64,000 bases of DNA from Candidatus Bipolaricaulota bacterium (GTDB lineage: Bacteria > Bipolaricaulota > Bipolaricaulia > Bipolaricaulales > Bipolaricaulaceae). Below the pieces are notes generated by a model. It saw only the letters and a program-made list of their open reading frames with translations. It did no database searches and was not told the DNA's origin. Each line of letters opens with the position of its first letter. Position 1 is the first letter of the stretch. The DNA lies in contig JANXBT010000002.1 of NCBI GenBank assembly GCA_025060415.1, forward strand, positions 186,001 through 250,000, written 5' to 3'. Of this stretch, positions 49,937-58,663 are shown piece by piece. A program made the translations under genes and the position numbers.

Positions 49937-50499
49937 TGGTGGTGGCGGCGCTGCGCACAGAGCTCCTTTTCGTACGGGGGCCCAAGGCCGCCCTGGGCGT
50001 GGGCGCCCGGTCCCAAAAGCGCTTGCGCGCGCTCCTGGCGCGCCGAAGGCCCCAGGGGGTGGTGATCGTGGGCTACGCCGGCGGGCTGCGCGCCGACCTC
50101 CGCCCCGGCGCCCTCGTCCTCCCCGACCTCGTGTGGGACGCAAAAGGGGCGGTGCGCATAAGCGGGGCGCTCCTGGCCCGCGCCCGCGCCCAGCTCCCCC
50201 ACGCCCAGGTGGGCCCCCTGTTCACCGACGAACGGCTCACCCCCCTTGCGGCGAAGGCCGCGTTCGAGGGCAAGGCCCTGGCCGTGGACATGGAGACCAG
50301 CCACCTGGCCCGGGAGCTGTTCCGGTGGCGGATCCCGTTCCTGGTGGGGCGGGTGATCCTGGACGCGCGGGAGGAGGAGGCGCCCGTGGGCTGGCGGGAG
50401 GTGCTTTGGGCCCCGCGGGCCCTGCGCTGCTCCTGGATCCTGGGCCGGGCCGCCCACGCCCTGCGGAAGACCCTCGCGGAGGCCGTATGCGCCGCCTGA
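49936..50499 (+). CDS. hpnG: HpnG-like adenosylhopane nucleosidase/phosphorylase
   Basis: A 187-aa nucleoside phosphorylase-superfamily protein: VVAALRTELLFVRGPKAALG and GVVIVGYAGGLRADLRPGAL at the phosphate/ribose region, and MSLAVDMETSHLAREL-like ALAVDMETSHLARELFR at the catalytic end. In hopanoid producers HpnG removes adenine from adenosylhopane to form ribosylhopane. The start is either ATG 49936, overlapping the hpnH stop (TGATG), or ATG 49915 seven codons earlier. It overlaps ispG by 13 bp. Confidence 0.8.
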   Translation: MVVAALRTELLFVRGPKAALGVGARSQKRLRALLARRRPQGVVIVGYAGGLRADLRPGALVLPDLVWDAKGAVRISGALLARARAQLPHAQVGPLFTDERLTPLAAKAAFEGKALAVDMETSHLARELFRWRIPFLVGRVILDAREEEAPVGWREVLWAPRALRCSWILGRAAHALRKTLAEAVCAA

Positions 50500-51551
50500 G
50501 CCGGCTGGTGCGCGTGGGCGCGGTGCCCCTGGGCGGGGGAAACCCCGTGGCCGTCCAGACCATGACCACCACGGACACGCGGGACGTGCCGGCCACGGTG
50601 GCCCAGATCCGCGCGGCCGTGCGGGCCGGGGCGGAGATCGTGCGGGTGGCCGTGCCCGACCGCGCGGCCGCCCAGGCCATCCGGGCGATCAAGCAGGAGG
50701 TGGCCGTGCCCCTGGTGGCCGACATCCACTACGACCACCGGTTGGCCCTGGCGGCGCTCGCGGCCGGCGCGGACAAGCTCCGCCTCAACCCCGGGAACCT
50801 CCGGGATCCCGCGAAGATCCGGGAGGTGGCCCGGGCCGCCCAGGAAAAGGGCGTGCCCATCCGGGTGGGCGTGAACGCCGGCTCCCTCGATCCCCGCTTC
50901 CTCCCCCGGGGGAGGGAGGTCACCCCCGAGGCCCTGGTGAAGGCCGCCCTCTGGGAGATCGAGCTCCTGGAGCGGGAGGGCTTCCGGGACATCGTGGTTT
51001 CCCTCAAGGCCCACGACGTGCCCCTCACCGTGGAGGCCAACCGCCTCCTCGCCAGGGAGGGCGATTGGCCCATCCACGTGGGGATCACCGAGCCGGGGCC
51101 GGAGCTGGAGGGGATCGTCCGCTCCGCGGTGGGGATTGGGATCCTCCTCGCCGAGGGGATTGGGGACACGATCCGCGTCTCCCTTCCGGGCGACCCCGCG
51201 CGGGAGGTGGCGGTGGCGTGGGAGATCCTGCGGGCCCTGGGGCTGCGGAAGCGCGGGCCCACGTTCGTGGTCTGCCCCACCTGCGGCCGCACGGGGATCG
51301 ATATCCCGGGGATCGCCTCCGAGGTCAAGCGCCGCCTCGCTGCAGTGGAAAAGCCCATCACGATCGCGATCATGGGCTGCCCGGTGAACGGGATCGGCGA
51401 GGCGGAGCGCGCGGACTTCGCCATCCTCGGGGGCCAGGGCTTCGGCACCATCTACGCCCACGGGAAGGTCCTGCGCCCCAAGGTCCCGGAGGACCGCCTG
51501 GTGGAGGAGTTCCTGCAGGTCATCCTCGCGGAGGTGAGCCCTCATGGCTGA
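50487..51551 (+). CDS. ispG: 4-hydroxy-3-methylbut-2-enyl diphosphate synthase
   Basis: Iron-sulphur enzyme of the MEP pathway (also GcpE), 354 aa, the shorter bacterial type. N-terminal TIM barrel: NPVAVQTMTTTDTRDVPATV, ADIHYDHRLALAALAAGADK, LRLNPGNLRD; C-terminal [4Fe-4S] domain: VVCPTCGRTGIDI, AIMGCPVNGIGE. It makes the substrate of IspH, encoded two genes later. ATG 50487 lies within the end of hpnG; the stop overlaps the cyclase gene by 8 bp. Confidence 0.94.
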   Translation: MRRLSRLVRVGAVPLGGGNPVAVQTMTTTDTRDVPATVAQIRAAVRAGAEIVRVAVPDRAAAQAIRAIKQEVAVPLVADIHYDHRLALAALAAGADKLRLNPGNLRDPAKIREVARAAQEKGVPIRVGVNAGSLDPRFLPRGREVTPEALVKAALWEIELLEREGFRDIVVSLKAHDVPLTVEANRLLAREGDWPIHVGITEPGPELEGIVRSAVGIGILLAEGIGDTIRVSLPGDPAREVAVAWEILRALGLRKRGPTFVVCPTCGRTGIDIPGIASEVKRRLAAVEKPITIAIMGCPVNGIGEAERADFAILGGQGFGTIYAHGKVLRPKVPEDRLVEEFLQVILAEVSPHG

Positions 51552-53460
51552 TCCGCTTCCCGTCGTTCATCGGCCGCCCAGCACTGCCGCAGTGGACGGG
51601 GCCATCGCCCGGGCCGTGGATTGGCTCCTGCAGCACCAGTACCCGGAGGGCTACTGGTGGGGGGAGCTCGAGAGCAACGTGACGATCACCGCAGAACACC
51701 TCTTCCTCACCCACATCCTGGGCATCGGAACCCAGGAGCTATGGGAGAAGATCGCCCGGTACATCCTTTCTGAGCAACGGCCGGAGGGCTTTTGGGCCAA
51801 CTGGTACGGCGGGCCGGGGGACCTTTCCACCACCGTGGAGGCCTACTTGGCCCTGAAGATGGCCGGGGTGGACCCGCAGGCCCCGGCCATGGCCAGGGCC
51901 CGGGCCTGGATCCTCGCCCAGGGCGGCGTCGAGCGGACCCGCGTCTTCACGAAGATCTGGCTGGCGATGCTCGGGGAGTGGCCGTGGGAGGCCACCCCCA
52001 TGCTCCCCCCGGAGCTCGTCCTCCTGCCCGATTGGTTCCCCGTGAACCTCTACGCCTTCGCCTCCTGGGCCCGGGGGACGATCCTGCCCCTGGCGATCCT
52101 GCGGGTCCTCAAGCCCGTGTGGCCCCTGCCCGCCCACGCCCGCCTCGACGAGCTCTTTCCCCGCGGGCGGGAAAAGGCCGACCTTTCCCTCCCCCGCAAG
52201 CGGAGCGCCTGGGGCCACTTCTTCTACGGGGTGGACCGGCTCCTCCGCGTCTACGAGCGCCGGCCCATCCGGCCGCTGCGGGACCTCGCCCTCAAGCGCG
52301 CCGAGGAATGGATCGTGGCCCGCCAGGAGGCGGACGGCTGCTGGGGCGGGATCCAGCCGCCCTGGGTCTACTCCCTGATCGCCCTGTACGCCCTGGGCCA
52401 CGCCGTGGAATCCCCGGTCCTGGCCCGGGGGATCGCCGGCTTCGCCCGCTACGCCATCGAGGACGAGCGCGGCTTCCGCTTGCAGTCCTGCGTCTCGCCC
52501 GTGTGGGACACGGGCCTGGCCCTGCTGGCCCTCCAGGACGCTGGCCTGCCGGGGGACCACCCCGCCCTGGTGCGGGCGGGGATGTGGCTCCTGCGGGAGC
52601 AGATCTTCGTGGGCGGGGATTGGCAGGTCCGCTGCTCCGCCCGGCCCGGCGGCTGGGCCTTCGAGTTCGACAACGACCGCTACCCCGACACCGACGACAC
52701 CGCGGTCGTCCTCATGGCCCTGTTGGGGCTCAAGCTTCCGGAGCGGGCCAAGGCCTTCGCTCTGGAACGGGGGCTGGAGTGGCTCCTGGGCATGCAGTCC
52801 AAAAACGGAGGCTGGGGCGCGTTCGACCGGGACAACACCAAGGCGTTCCTGCGGGAGATCCCCTTCGCCGATTTTGGGGAGCTTTTGGACCCGCCCTCGG
52901 CCGACGTCACGGCCCACGTGGTGGAGCTCCTGGGGCGCTTGGGCCACCGACGGGGGTTCCGGCCCCTGGACCGGGCCCTGCGCTACCTCCTCCGGGAGCA
53001 GGAGGCCGACGGCTCCTGGTACGGCCGATGGGGGGTGAACCACCTCTACGGGACGGGCGCGGTCCTCCCGGCCCTGCGGGCGATCGCCTTCCCCATGGAC
53101 GACCGCCGGGTGCGGCGGGCCGTGGACTTCCTCCTTTCGCGGCAGAACCCGGACGGCGGCTGGGGCGAGGACGTCCTCTCCTACCATCGGCCGGAGCTGC
53201 GGGGCCGGGGGCCCTCCACCGCCTCCCAGACGGCCTGGGCCCTCCTGGCCCTCCTCGCCGCCGGCGAGGCCCGCTCCGAGGCCGTCCGGCGGGGGATCGC
53301 TTACCTCATAGCCACCCAGCGCCCGGACGGCACCTGGGACGAGCCCTACTTCACGGGCACGGGCTTCCCCACGGACTTCATGATCCGCTACCACCTCTAC
53401 CGCCACTACTTCCCGCTCATGGCGCTGGGGCGCTACCGGAGGGCCTTGGAGGAGCGATGA
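51544..53460 (+). CDS. shc: Squalene-hopene cyclase
   Basis: Membrane-associated cyclase converting squalene to hopene/hopanol, 638 aa. The catalytic acid motif DTDDTA is at 382-387, with QW-type repeats throughout (for example QEADGCWGG, QSKNGGWGAFD, QEADGSWYGRWG, QNPDGGWGED, QRPDGTWDEP). The channel segment RCSARPGGWAFEFDNDRYPD and a C-terminal YHLYRHYFPLMALGRYRRAL match SHC. It overlaps both ispG and ispH, so the hopanoid genes are cotranslated. No squalene synthase (HpnCDE or SQS) is in the window. Confidence 0.96.
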   Translation: MADPLPVVHRPPSTAAVDGAIARAVDWLLQHQYPEGYWWGELESNVTITAEHLFLTHILGIGTQELWEKIARYILSEQRPEGFWANWYGGPGDLSTTVEAYLALKMAGVDPQAPAMARARAWILAQGGVERTRVFTKIWLAMLGEWPWEATPMLPPELVLLPDWFPVNLYAFASWARGTILPLAILRVLKPVWPLPAHARLDELFPRGREKADLSLPRKRSAWGHFFYGVDRLLRVYERRPIRPLRDLALKRAEEWIVARQEADGCWGGIQPPWVYSLIALYALGHAVESPVLARGIAGFARYAIEDERGFRLQSCVSPVWDTGLALLALQDAGLPGDHPALVRAGMWLLREQIFVGGDWQVRCSARPGGWAFEFDNDRYPDTDDTAVVLMALLGLKLPERAKAFALERGLEWLLGMQSKNGGWGAFDRDNTKAFLREIPFADFGELLDPPSADVTAHVVELLGRLGHRRGFRPLDRALRYLLREQEADGSWYGRWGVNHLYGTGAVLPALRAIAFPMDDRRVRRAVDFLLSRQNPDGGWGEDVLSYHRPELRGRGPSTASQTAWALLALLAAGEARSEAVRRGIAYLIATQRPDGTWDEPYFTGTGFPTDFMIRYHLYRHYFPLMALGRYRRALEER

Positions 53461-54308
53461 GGGTGGAGCTGGCGGAGGTGTACGGGTTCTGCCCGGGGGT
53501 GCGCCGGGCCGTGGCCATGGTGGAGGCGCACCTGCGGGAGCGGGGCCCCTTGGCCACCCTGGGGGCCATCGTCCACAACGCCCAGGTGGTGGAGGAGCTG
53601 AGCCGGCGGGGGGCGCGGGTGGTGGAGGACCTGGCGGCGGTGTGGGAGGGGGCGGTGGCGATCACCGCCCACGGCGCCGGCCCCGAGGTCTTCGAGGAAA
53701 TCCAGCGCCGGGGCCTCCTCCTTGTGGACACCACCTGCCCCATCGTGCGCCGGGCGCAAGAGGCGGCCCGCGCCCTCGCCGAGGCCGGCTTCTGCGTCCT
53801 CATCTACGGGGAGGAGGCCCATCCCGAGGTGCGCGGGCTCCTGGCTTGGACGCGCGGCCGGGGCCTGGCCACCCTGGACCCTGCTGACGTCCCCCCCGCC
53901 CTGGGGGAACGCCTGGCCCTCATCTCCCAGACCACCAAGGGCCGGGAAGAGTTCTGGCGGTTTGTGGCGGCCGTGGTGGAGCGCCGCAGCCCCGAACTCC
54001 AGGAGGTGCGGGCCCTGGACACGACCTGCCCGGAGACGGGCCGGCGCTACCTAGCTGTGCGGGAGCTCGCCCAGCGGGCGGAGGCCCTGGTGGTGGTGGG
54101 CTCCCGCACCTCCGCCAACACGCGGAAGCTGGCGGAGGTGGCCCGGGCCACCGGCCGCCCCACCTTCCACATCGAGCGGGCCGAGGAGCTCCAGCCCGAG
54201 TGGTTCCGGGAGGTCCGGCGCGTGGGCGTCACCGCCGGCGCCTCCACCCCGGACGCCCTCGTCCGGGAGGTGGTGGCCCGCTTGGAGCAAATGGGAGGTG
54301 CGCCGTGA
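53457..54308 (+). CDS. ispH: 4-hydroxy-3-methylbut-2-enyl diphosphate reductase
   Basis: Last MEP-pathway enzyme, producing isopentenyl and dimethylallyl diphosphate. The 283-aa protein has the three cluster cysteines: YGFCPGVRRAV (Cys12), VDTTCPIVRRA and LDTTCPETGRR; substrate-binding GAIVHNAQVVEEL, ITAHGAGPEVFE, GEEAHPEVRGLL, and TSANTRKLAEVA and GVTAGASTPDALV near the end. ATG 53457 overlaps the cyclase stop (ATGA). Confidence 0.94.
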   Translation: MRVELAEVYGFCPGVRRAVAMVEAHLRERGPLATLGAIVHNAQVVEELSRRGARVVEDLAAVWEGAVAITAHGAGPEVFEEIQRRGLLLVDTTCPIVRRAQEAARALAEAGFCVLIYGEEAHPEVRGLLAWTRGRGLATLDPADVPPALGERLALISQTTKGREEFWRFVAAVVERRSPELQEVRALDTTCPETGRRYLAVRELAQRAEALVVVGSRTSANTRKLAEVARATGRPTFHIERAEELQPEWFREVRRVGVTAGASTPDALVREVVARLEQMGGAP

Positions 54309-54775
54309 ACCCCGTGTTGACCCTTTCCCCCATCGTGCGTACCCACGCGTTCACGGTCCACACGCGGAGATCCCCGGAGTTCCTGGACATCACGGAGGAG
54401 GTGGAGCGGGCGGTGGCCGCGTGCGGGGTGCGGGAGGGGATCGCCCTCGTGTTCTCCTGCCACACCACCGCTGCGGTCCGCATCAACGAGAACGAGCCCT
54501 TGCTCCTTCGGGACATGGAGGAGTTCTTGAAGCGCCTGGCCCCCCGCGAGCTCTACTACAGCCACAACGACTTCGCCATCCGCACCCACAACCTGACGCC
54601 CGAGGAGTGCCCCAACGCCCACGCCCATCTGCAGCACCTCCTCCTTGGGGCCAGCGAGGCCGTGCCCATCCAGGGGGGGAAGCTCGCCCTGGGCCGCTGG
54701 CAGCGCATCTTCCTTGTGGAGCTGGACCGGCCTAGGGAGCGGCGGGTGCTCGTGCAGGTGGTGGGCTGTGCTTGA
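54305..54775 (+). CDS. yjbQ: YjbQ-family protein (secondary thiamine-phosphate synthase)
   Basis: A 156-aa protein of the UPF0047/YjbQ family. Motifs: TEEVERAVAACGVREGIALV, FSCHTTAAVRINENEP, YYSHNDFAIRTHNLTPEECP, NAHAHLQHLLLGASEAVP and GRWQRIFLVELDRPRERRVL. Members have weak thiamine-phosphate synthase activity; the role in this operon is unclear. GTG 54305 follows GGGAGGTGCGCC and overlaps the ispH stop by 4 bp (GTGA). Confidence 0.88.
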   Translation: MNPVLTLSPIVRTHAFTVHTRRSPEFLDITEEVERAVAACGVREGIALVFSCHTTAAVRINENEPLLLRDMEEFLKRLAPRELYYSHNDFAIRTHNLTPEECPNAHAHLQHLLLGASEAVPIQGGKLALGRWQRIFLVELDRPRERRVLVQVVGCA

Positions 54776-55193
54776 GGGCCTCGAGGGGATCCCGGCGGGC
54801 GAGCGGGTCCTGCTCCTCCCCCACTGCCTTCGCCCAAGCGGCCGCTGCCCGGGCCGGCCCTCCCGCGCGGGCTTCCAATGCCCGCCGGACTGCCCGGTGG
54901 AGGCGTGCCCGATCAAGGTGTTGCGGGCGGAGGCGGAGCGGCTGGGCTACAAAGGGGTGTGCGTGGCGCCCGGGGGCGCCCTGGCCCTGCGCTACGTGCA
55001 GGAAAAGAAGCCGCGGCTGGTGGTGGCCGTGGCCTGCCAAAAGGAGCTCGTGGAGGGGGAGGAGGCCGTGAAGGGGTTGGGGGAGGCCCCGCGGGTGCTG
55101 AGCCTCCCCTTGGCCCGGGACGGGTGCGTGGACACGGAGGTGGACGTGGCGCAGGCCCTGGGGCTCCTGCGGGCGGGGCTTCCGGGCGCTTGA
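54768..55193 (+). CDS. DUF116-type cysteine-rich protein
   Basis: About 141 aa with the DUF116 pattern LLLPHCLRPSGRCPGRPSRA, then FQCPPDCPVEACPIKVL, giving six cysteines early, and a further VAVACQKELVEGEEAVKGL and DGCVDTEVDV. The family is found in anaerobes and archaea and is thought to bind a metal or Fe-S cluster; function unknown. GTG 54768 overlaps the yjbQ end by 8 bp. Its stop codon overlaps the -35 box of the 16S promoter, making it the last gene of the operon. Confidence 0.7.
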   Translation: MLEGLEGIPAGERVLLLPHCLRPSGRCPGRPSRAGFQCPPDCPVEACPIKVLRAEAERLGYKGVCVAPGGALALRYVQEKKPRLVVAVACQKELVEGEEAVKGLGEAPRVLSLPLARDGCVDTEVDVAQALGLLRAGLPGA

Positions 55194-55218
55194 CGGGCGG
55201 GGGGCGCCTTTATATACT
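55190..55218 (+). promoter_or_regulatory. Strong 16S rRNA promoter
   Basis: TTGACG (55190-55195) and TATACT (55213-55218) are separated by exactly 17 bp. The TATACT is flanked by identical GGGGCGCCT repeats (55201-55209 and 55220-55228), so the region after the -10 is G+C-rich, as in stringently controlled rRNA promoters. The -35 overlaps the stop codon of the DUF116 gene. Confidence 0.85.
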
Positions 55219-55260
55219 AGGGGCGCCTCGTCCGGAGGCGGGAAAGGCTGGTCTTCGACA

Positions 55261-55288
55261 GGTGGATAGGGATCGGCGGCAAGCCCTG
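55261..55288 (+). other. 16S precursor processing stem, left arm
   Basis: GGTGGATAGGGATCGGCGG (55261-55279), then CAA, then GCCCTG (55283-55288). It pairs with 56928-56952 across the whole 16S gene: 25 pairs including one G-T, with the three-base bulge. This is the expected RNase III-type processing stem, about 22 bp before the mature 5' end. Confidence 0.85.
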
Positions 55289-55310
55289 TCGAGCCCTTGA
55301 GCGTAGGCTA

Positions 55311-56872
<1,562 letters not shown>

Positions 56873-56889
56873 CTTAGGGAGAAAAGCCC

Positions 56890-56908
56890 TTCGCCCGTCA
56901 AGGGCGAA
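56890..56908 (+). other. Hairpin in the 16S 3' trailer
   Basis: TTCGCCC and GGGCGAA pair around GTCAA, between the mature 3' end and the right arm of the processing stem. There is no T-run after it, so it is an RNA structure rather than a terminator. Confidence 0.5.
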
Positions 56909-56927
56909 CCCCAGCCTTTCCCCTCGG

Positions 56928-56952
56928 CAGGGCCCGCTGATCCCTATCCACC
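56928..56952 (+). other. 16S precursor processing stem, right arm
   Basis: CAGGGC followed by CCGCTGATCCCTATCCACC. It is complementary to 55261-55288 except for one G-T pair and a three-base bulge on the other side. It lies 56 bp after the mature 3' end. Confidence 0.85.
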
Positions 56953-56962
56953 GGACATCCCG

Positions 56963-56991
56963 ACGTCCCGAAACGGGACGTTTTTCTTTTT
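56963..56991 (+). terminator. Rho-independent terminator of the 16S unit
   Basis: ACGTCCCG, loop AAA, CGGGACGT, then TTTTCTTTTT. It is the strongest terminator in the window and begins 11 bp after the processing stem, so transcription of the rRNA unit should end here. Confidence 0.9.
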
Positions 56992-57054
56992 CCCCAACCC
57001 CCAACATCCGGCCCGACCGGAGCGCCCGCGCCCTCCCCCCTGGCAACCCCGCGC

Positions 57055-57060
57055 TACAGT
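57055..57060 (+). promoter_or_regulatory. -10-like box of the Crp-family gene (near-leaderless)
   Basis: TACAGT ends nine bases before ATG 57070 without a ribosome site in between. Confidence 0.35.
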
Positions 57061-57069
57061 GCCCCCGCC

Positions 57070-57738
57070 ATGGACCAGGGACGCGTGCGCTGGATCCTCC
57101 CGGGGATCGACCCCCTTCTGGAAAGCGCGGAACGGTTCGCCGTGGCCGCCCGCGACACCATCTACCGCCAGGGCGACCCCTCCACCAGCCTCTTCTTCAT
57201 CGAGTGCGGCACGGTGAAGCTGTCCTTCATCGACCCCACGGGGAAGCGCATCTCCCTCCCCCCGCGCGGCCCCGGCGACATGTTCGGCGAACTCGCCCTC
57301 ATCGGCGAGAGGACCCGCAGCCACCACGCCGAGGCCCTGGAGGAAAGCACCCTCATCCAGATCCCCCGGGAAAGGTTCCTCGCCTTCGTGCGCCACCAGC
57401 CCGAGCTCCTCCTGCAGCTTTTGGAGGTCCTCGGCGGCCGCATCCGCGAGCTGGAGGGCCTCGTGCAGGACCTGGCCTTCCGCGACATCGAAGGCCGCCT
57501 CTCCCGCCAGCTCCTCCTCCTCTCCTCCGAGTACGGGATCAAGACGAAGAACGGGATCCTCATCGGGTTCCGCCTCACCCACCGGGATTTGGCGGAGATG
57601 ATCGGCTCGGCCCGGGAGAACACCACCATGGCCCTCAACCGCCTGGCCCGCCAGGGCCTCCTGGACAAGCGCCGCTACCAGATCGTCATCAAGGACATCG
57701 AGCGGCTGCGGGAGAAGTGCGGCCCGGATAGGTTCTGA
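57070..57738 (+). CDS. Crp/Fnr-family transcriptional regulator
   Basis: A 222-aa regulator: N-terminal cyclic-nucleotide-binding fold (IYRQGDPSTSLFFIECGTVK, then GPGDMFGELALIGERTRSHH, about 35-100), dimer helix (LLEVLGGRIRELEGLVQDLA) and C-terminal winged helix with recognition part LTHRDLAEMIGSARENTTMA (about 175-195). The cAMP arginine-serine pair of Crp (RxSA) reads RSHHAEA-like here, and there is no N-terminal cysteine cluster, so it is neither classical Crp nor Fnr. It lies directly upstream of, and is collinear with, the pyruvate:ferredoxin oxidoreductase operon and may control it. Confidence 0.87.
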   Translation: MDQGRVRWILPGIDPLLESAERFAVAARDTIYRQGDPSTSLFFIECGTVKLSFIDPTGKRISLPPRGPGDMFGELALIGERTRSHHAEALEESTLIQIPRERFLAFVRHQPELLLQLLEVLGGRIRELEGLVQDLAFRDIEGRLSRQLLLLSSEYGIKTKNGILIGFRLTHRDLAEMIGSARENTTMALNRLARQGLLDKRRYQIVIKDIERLREKCGPDRF

Positions 57739-57750
57739 CCTCCCCCGCCT

Positions 57751-57778
57751 TTGCGCGCCCCACCCCCTCCTCTATAAT
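57751..57778 (+). promoter_or_regulatory. Promoter of the porCDAB operon
   Basis: TTGCGC (57751-57756), 16 bp, TATAAT (57773-57778). The leader of about 20 bases contains GAAGGAGGAGGGG immediately before ATG 57805: a conventional, strongly translated start. Confidence 0.65.
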
Positions 57779-57804
57779 GCCCGGGTTTTCCGAAGGAGGA
57801 GGGG

Positions 57805-58374
57805 ATGAAGGAAATCCGTTGGCATGGCCGCGGAGGCCAAGGAGCCAAGACGGTCTCCCAGATCCTGGCCCAGATCAACCTCCGCGAGGGGAAGTTTGTC
57901 CAAGCCTTCCCCGAGTTCGGGCCGGAGCGCTCCGGCGCCCCGGTGCGCGCCTACAACCGCATCTCCGACGAGGAGATCCTCGTCCACTCCGGCGTCTATG
58001 AGCCGGACATCGCGGTCGTCATCGACGAGACCCTGCTGGATTCGGAACGGCCGACGGAGGGCCTCAAGCCCGACGGCGTGTTGCTGGTGAACACCGCCTG
58101 TTCCCCGGAGGAGATCCGGGCCCGCACGAAGTTCCCCGGGAGGATCGTCACCGTGGACGCCGACCGGATCGCCCGGGAGACGGGGACGGGTTTCCCCAAC
58201 ATCCCCATGCTGGGCGCGGTGGTGGCCGTGCTCGGCACCGACTACGCCCTGGCGGAGGCGGAGCTGCGGGAGGCCTTGGGCGGACGGCTCTCCCAGGACC
58301 TGCTCGCGAAGAACCTCCAGGCCTTTCGGGCCGGGTACGAGGCGGCAAAGGAGGTGACCGTTGGCCGGGCTTAA
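57805..58374 (+). CDS. porC: Pyruvate:ferredoxin oxidoreductase-type gamma subunit
   Basis: A 189-aa subunit of a four-subunit 2-oxoacid:ferredoxin oxidoreductase, which makes acetyl-CoA, CO2 and reduced ferredoxin from pyruvate. The glycine-rich start WHGRGGQGAKTVSQILAQIN and GPERSGAPVRAYNRISDEEI are family hallmarks. First gene of porCDAB; the stop overlaps porD by 14 bp. The 2-oxoacid (pyruvate or 2-ketoisovalerate) is assigned by order and similarity, not proven. Confidence 0.9.
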   Translation: MKEIRWHGRGGQGAKTVSQILAQINLREGKFVQAFPEFGPERSGAPVRAYNRISDEEILVHSGVYEPDIAVVIDETLLDSERPTEGLKPDGVLLVNTACSPEEIRARTKFPGRIVTVDADRIARETGTGFPNIPMLGAVVAVLGTDYALAEAELREALGGRLSQDLLAKNLQAFRAGYEAAKEVTVGRA

Positions 58375-58663
58375 GGGCTGGCGGGAGCTGCCCTTGGGCG
58401 GGGTGGTCCTGGGCGGCACGGCCCGGGAGCTCAACAAGACCGGGAGCTGGCGGGCCGAGCGCCCCATCTGGTACGTGGAAAAGTGCATCCATTGCCTGCA
58501 GTGCTGGCTGCACTGCCCCGACAACTCCATCCTCGTCCAGGGGGGCAAGATGACGGGGATCGACTACGAGCACTGCAAGGGCTGCGGCGTCTGCGCCGCC
58601 ATCTGTCCGAAGGACGCCATCGCGATGGTCCCGGAAAGGAGCGGGGAATGCGCAAGGCCATAA
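58361..58663 (+). CDS. porD: Pyruvate:ferredoxin oxidoreductase-type delta (ferredoxin) subunit
   Basis: A 100-aa ferredoxin subunit with two [4Fe-4S] motifs, CIHCLQCWLHCPD and CKGCGVCAAICPK, carrying electrons from TPP to external ferredoxin. TTG 58361 is chosen because AAGGAGGTGA lies a few bases upstream, at the end of porC. The gene overlaps porA by 16 bp. Confidence 0.92.
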   Translation: MAGLKGWRELPLGGVVLGGTARELNKTGSWRAERPIWYVEKCIHCLQCWLHCPDNSILVQGGKMTGIDYEHCKGCGVCAAICPKDAIAMVPERSGECARP

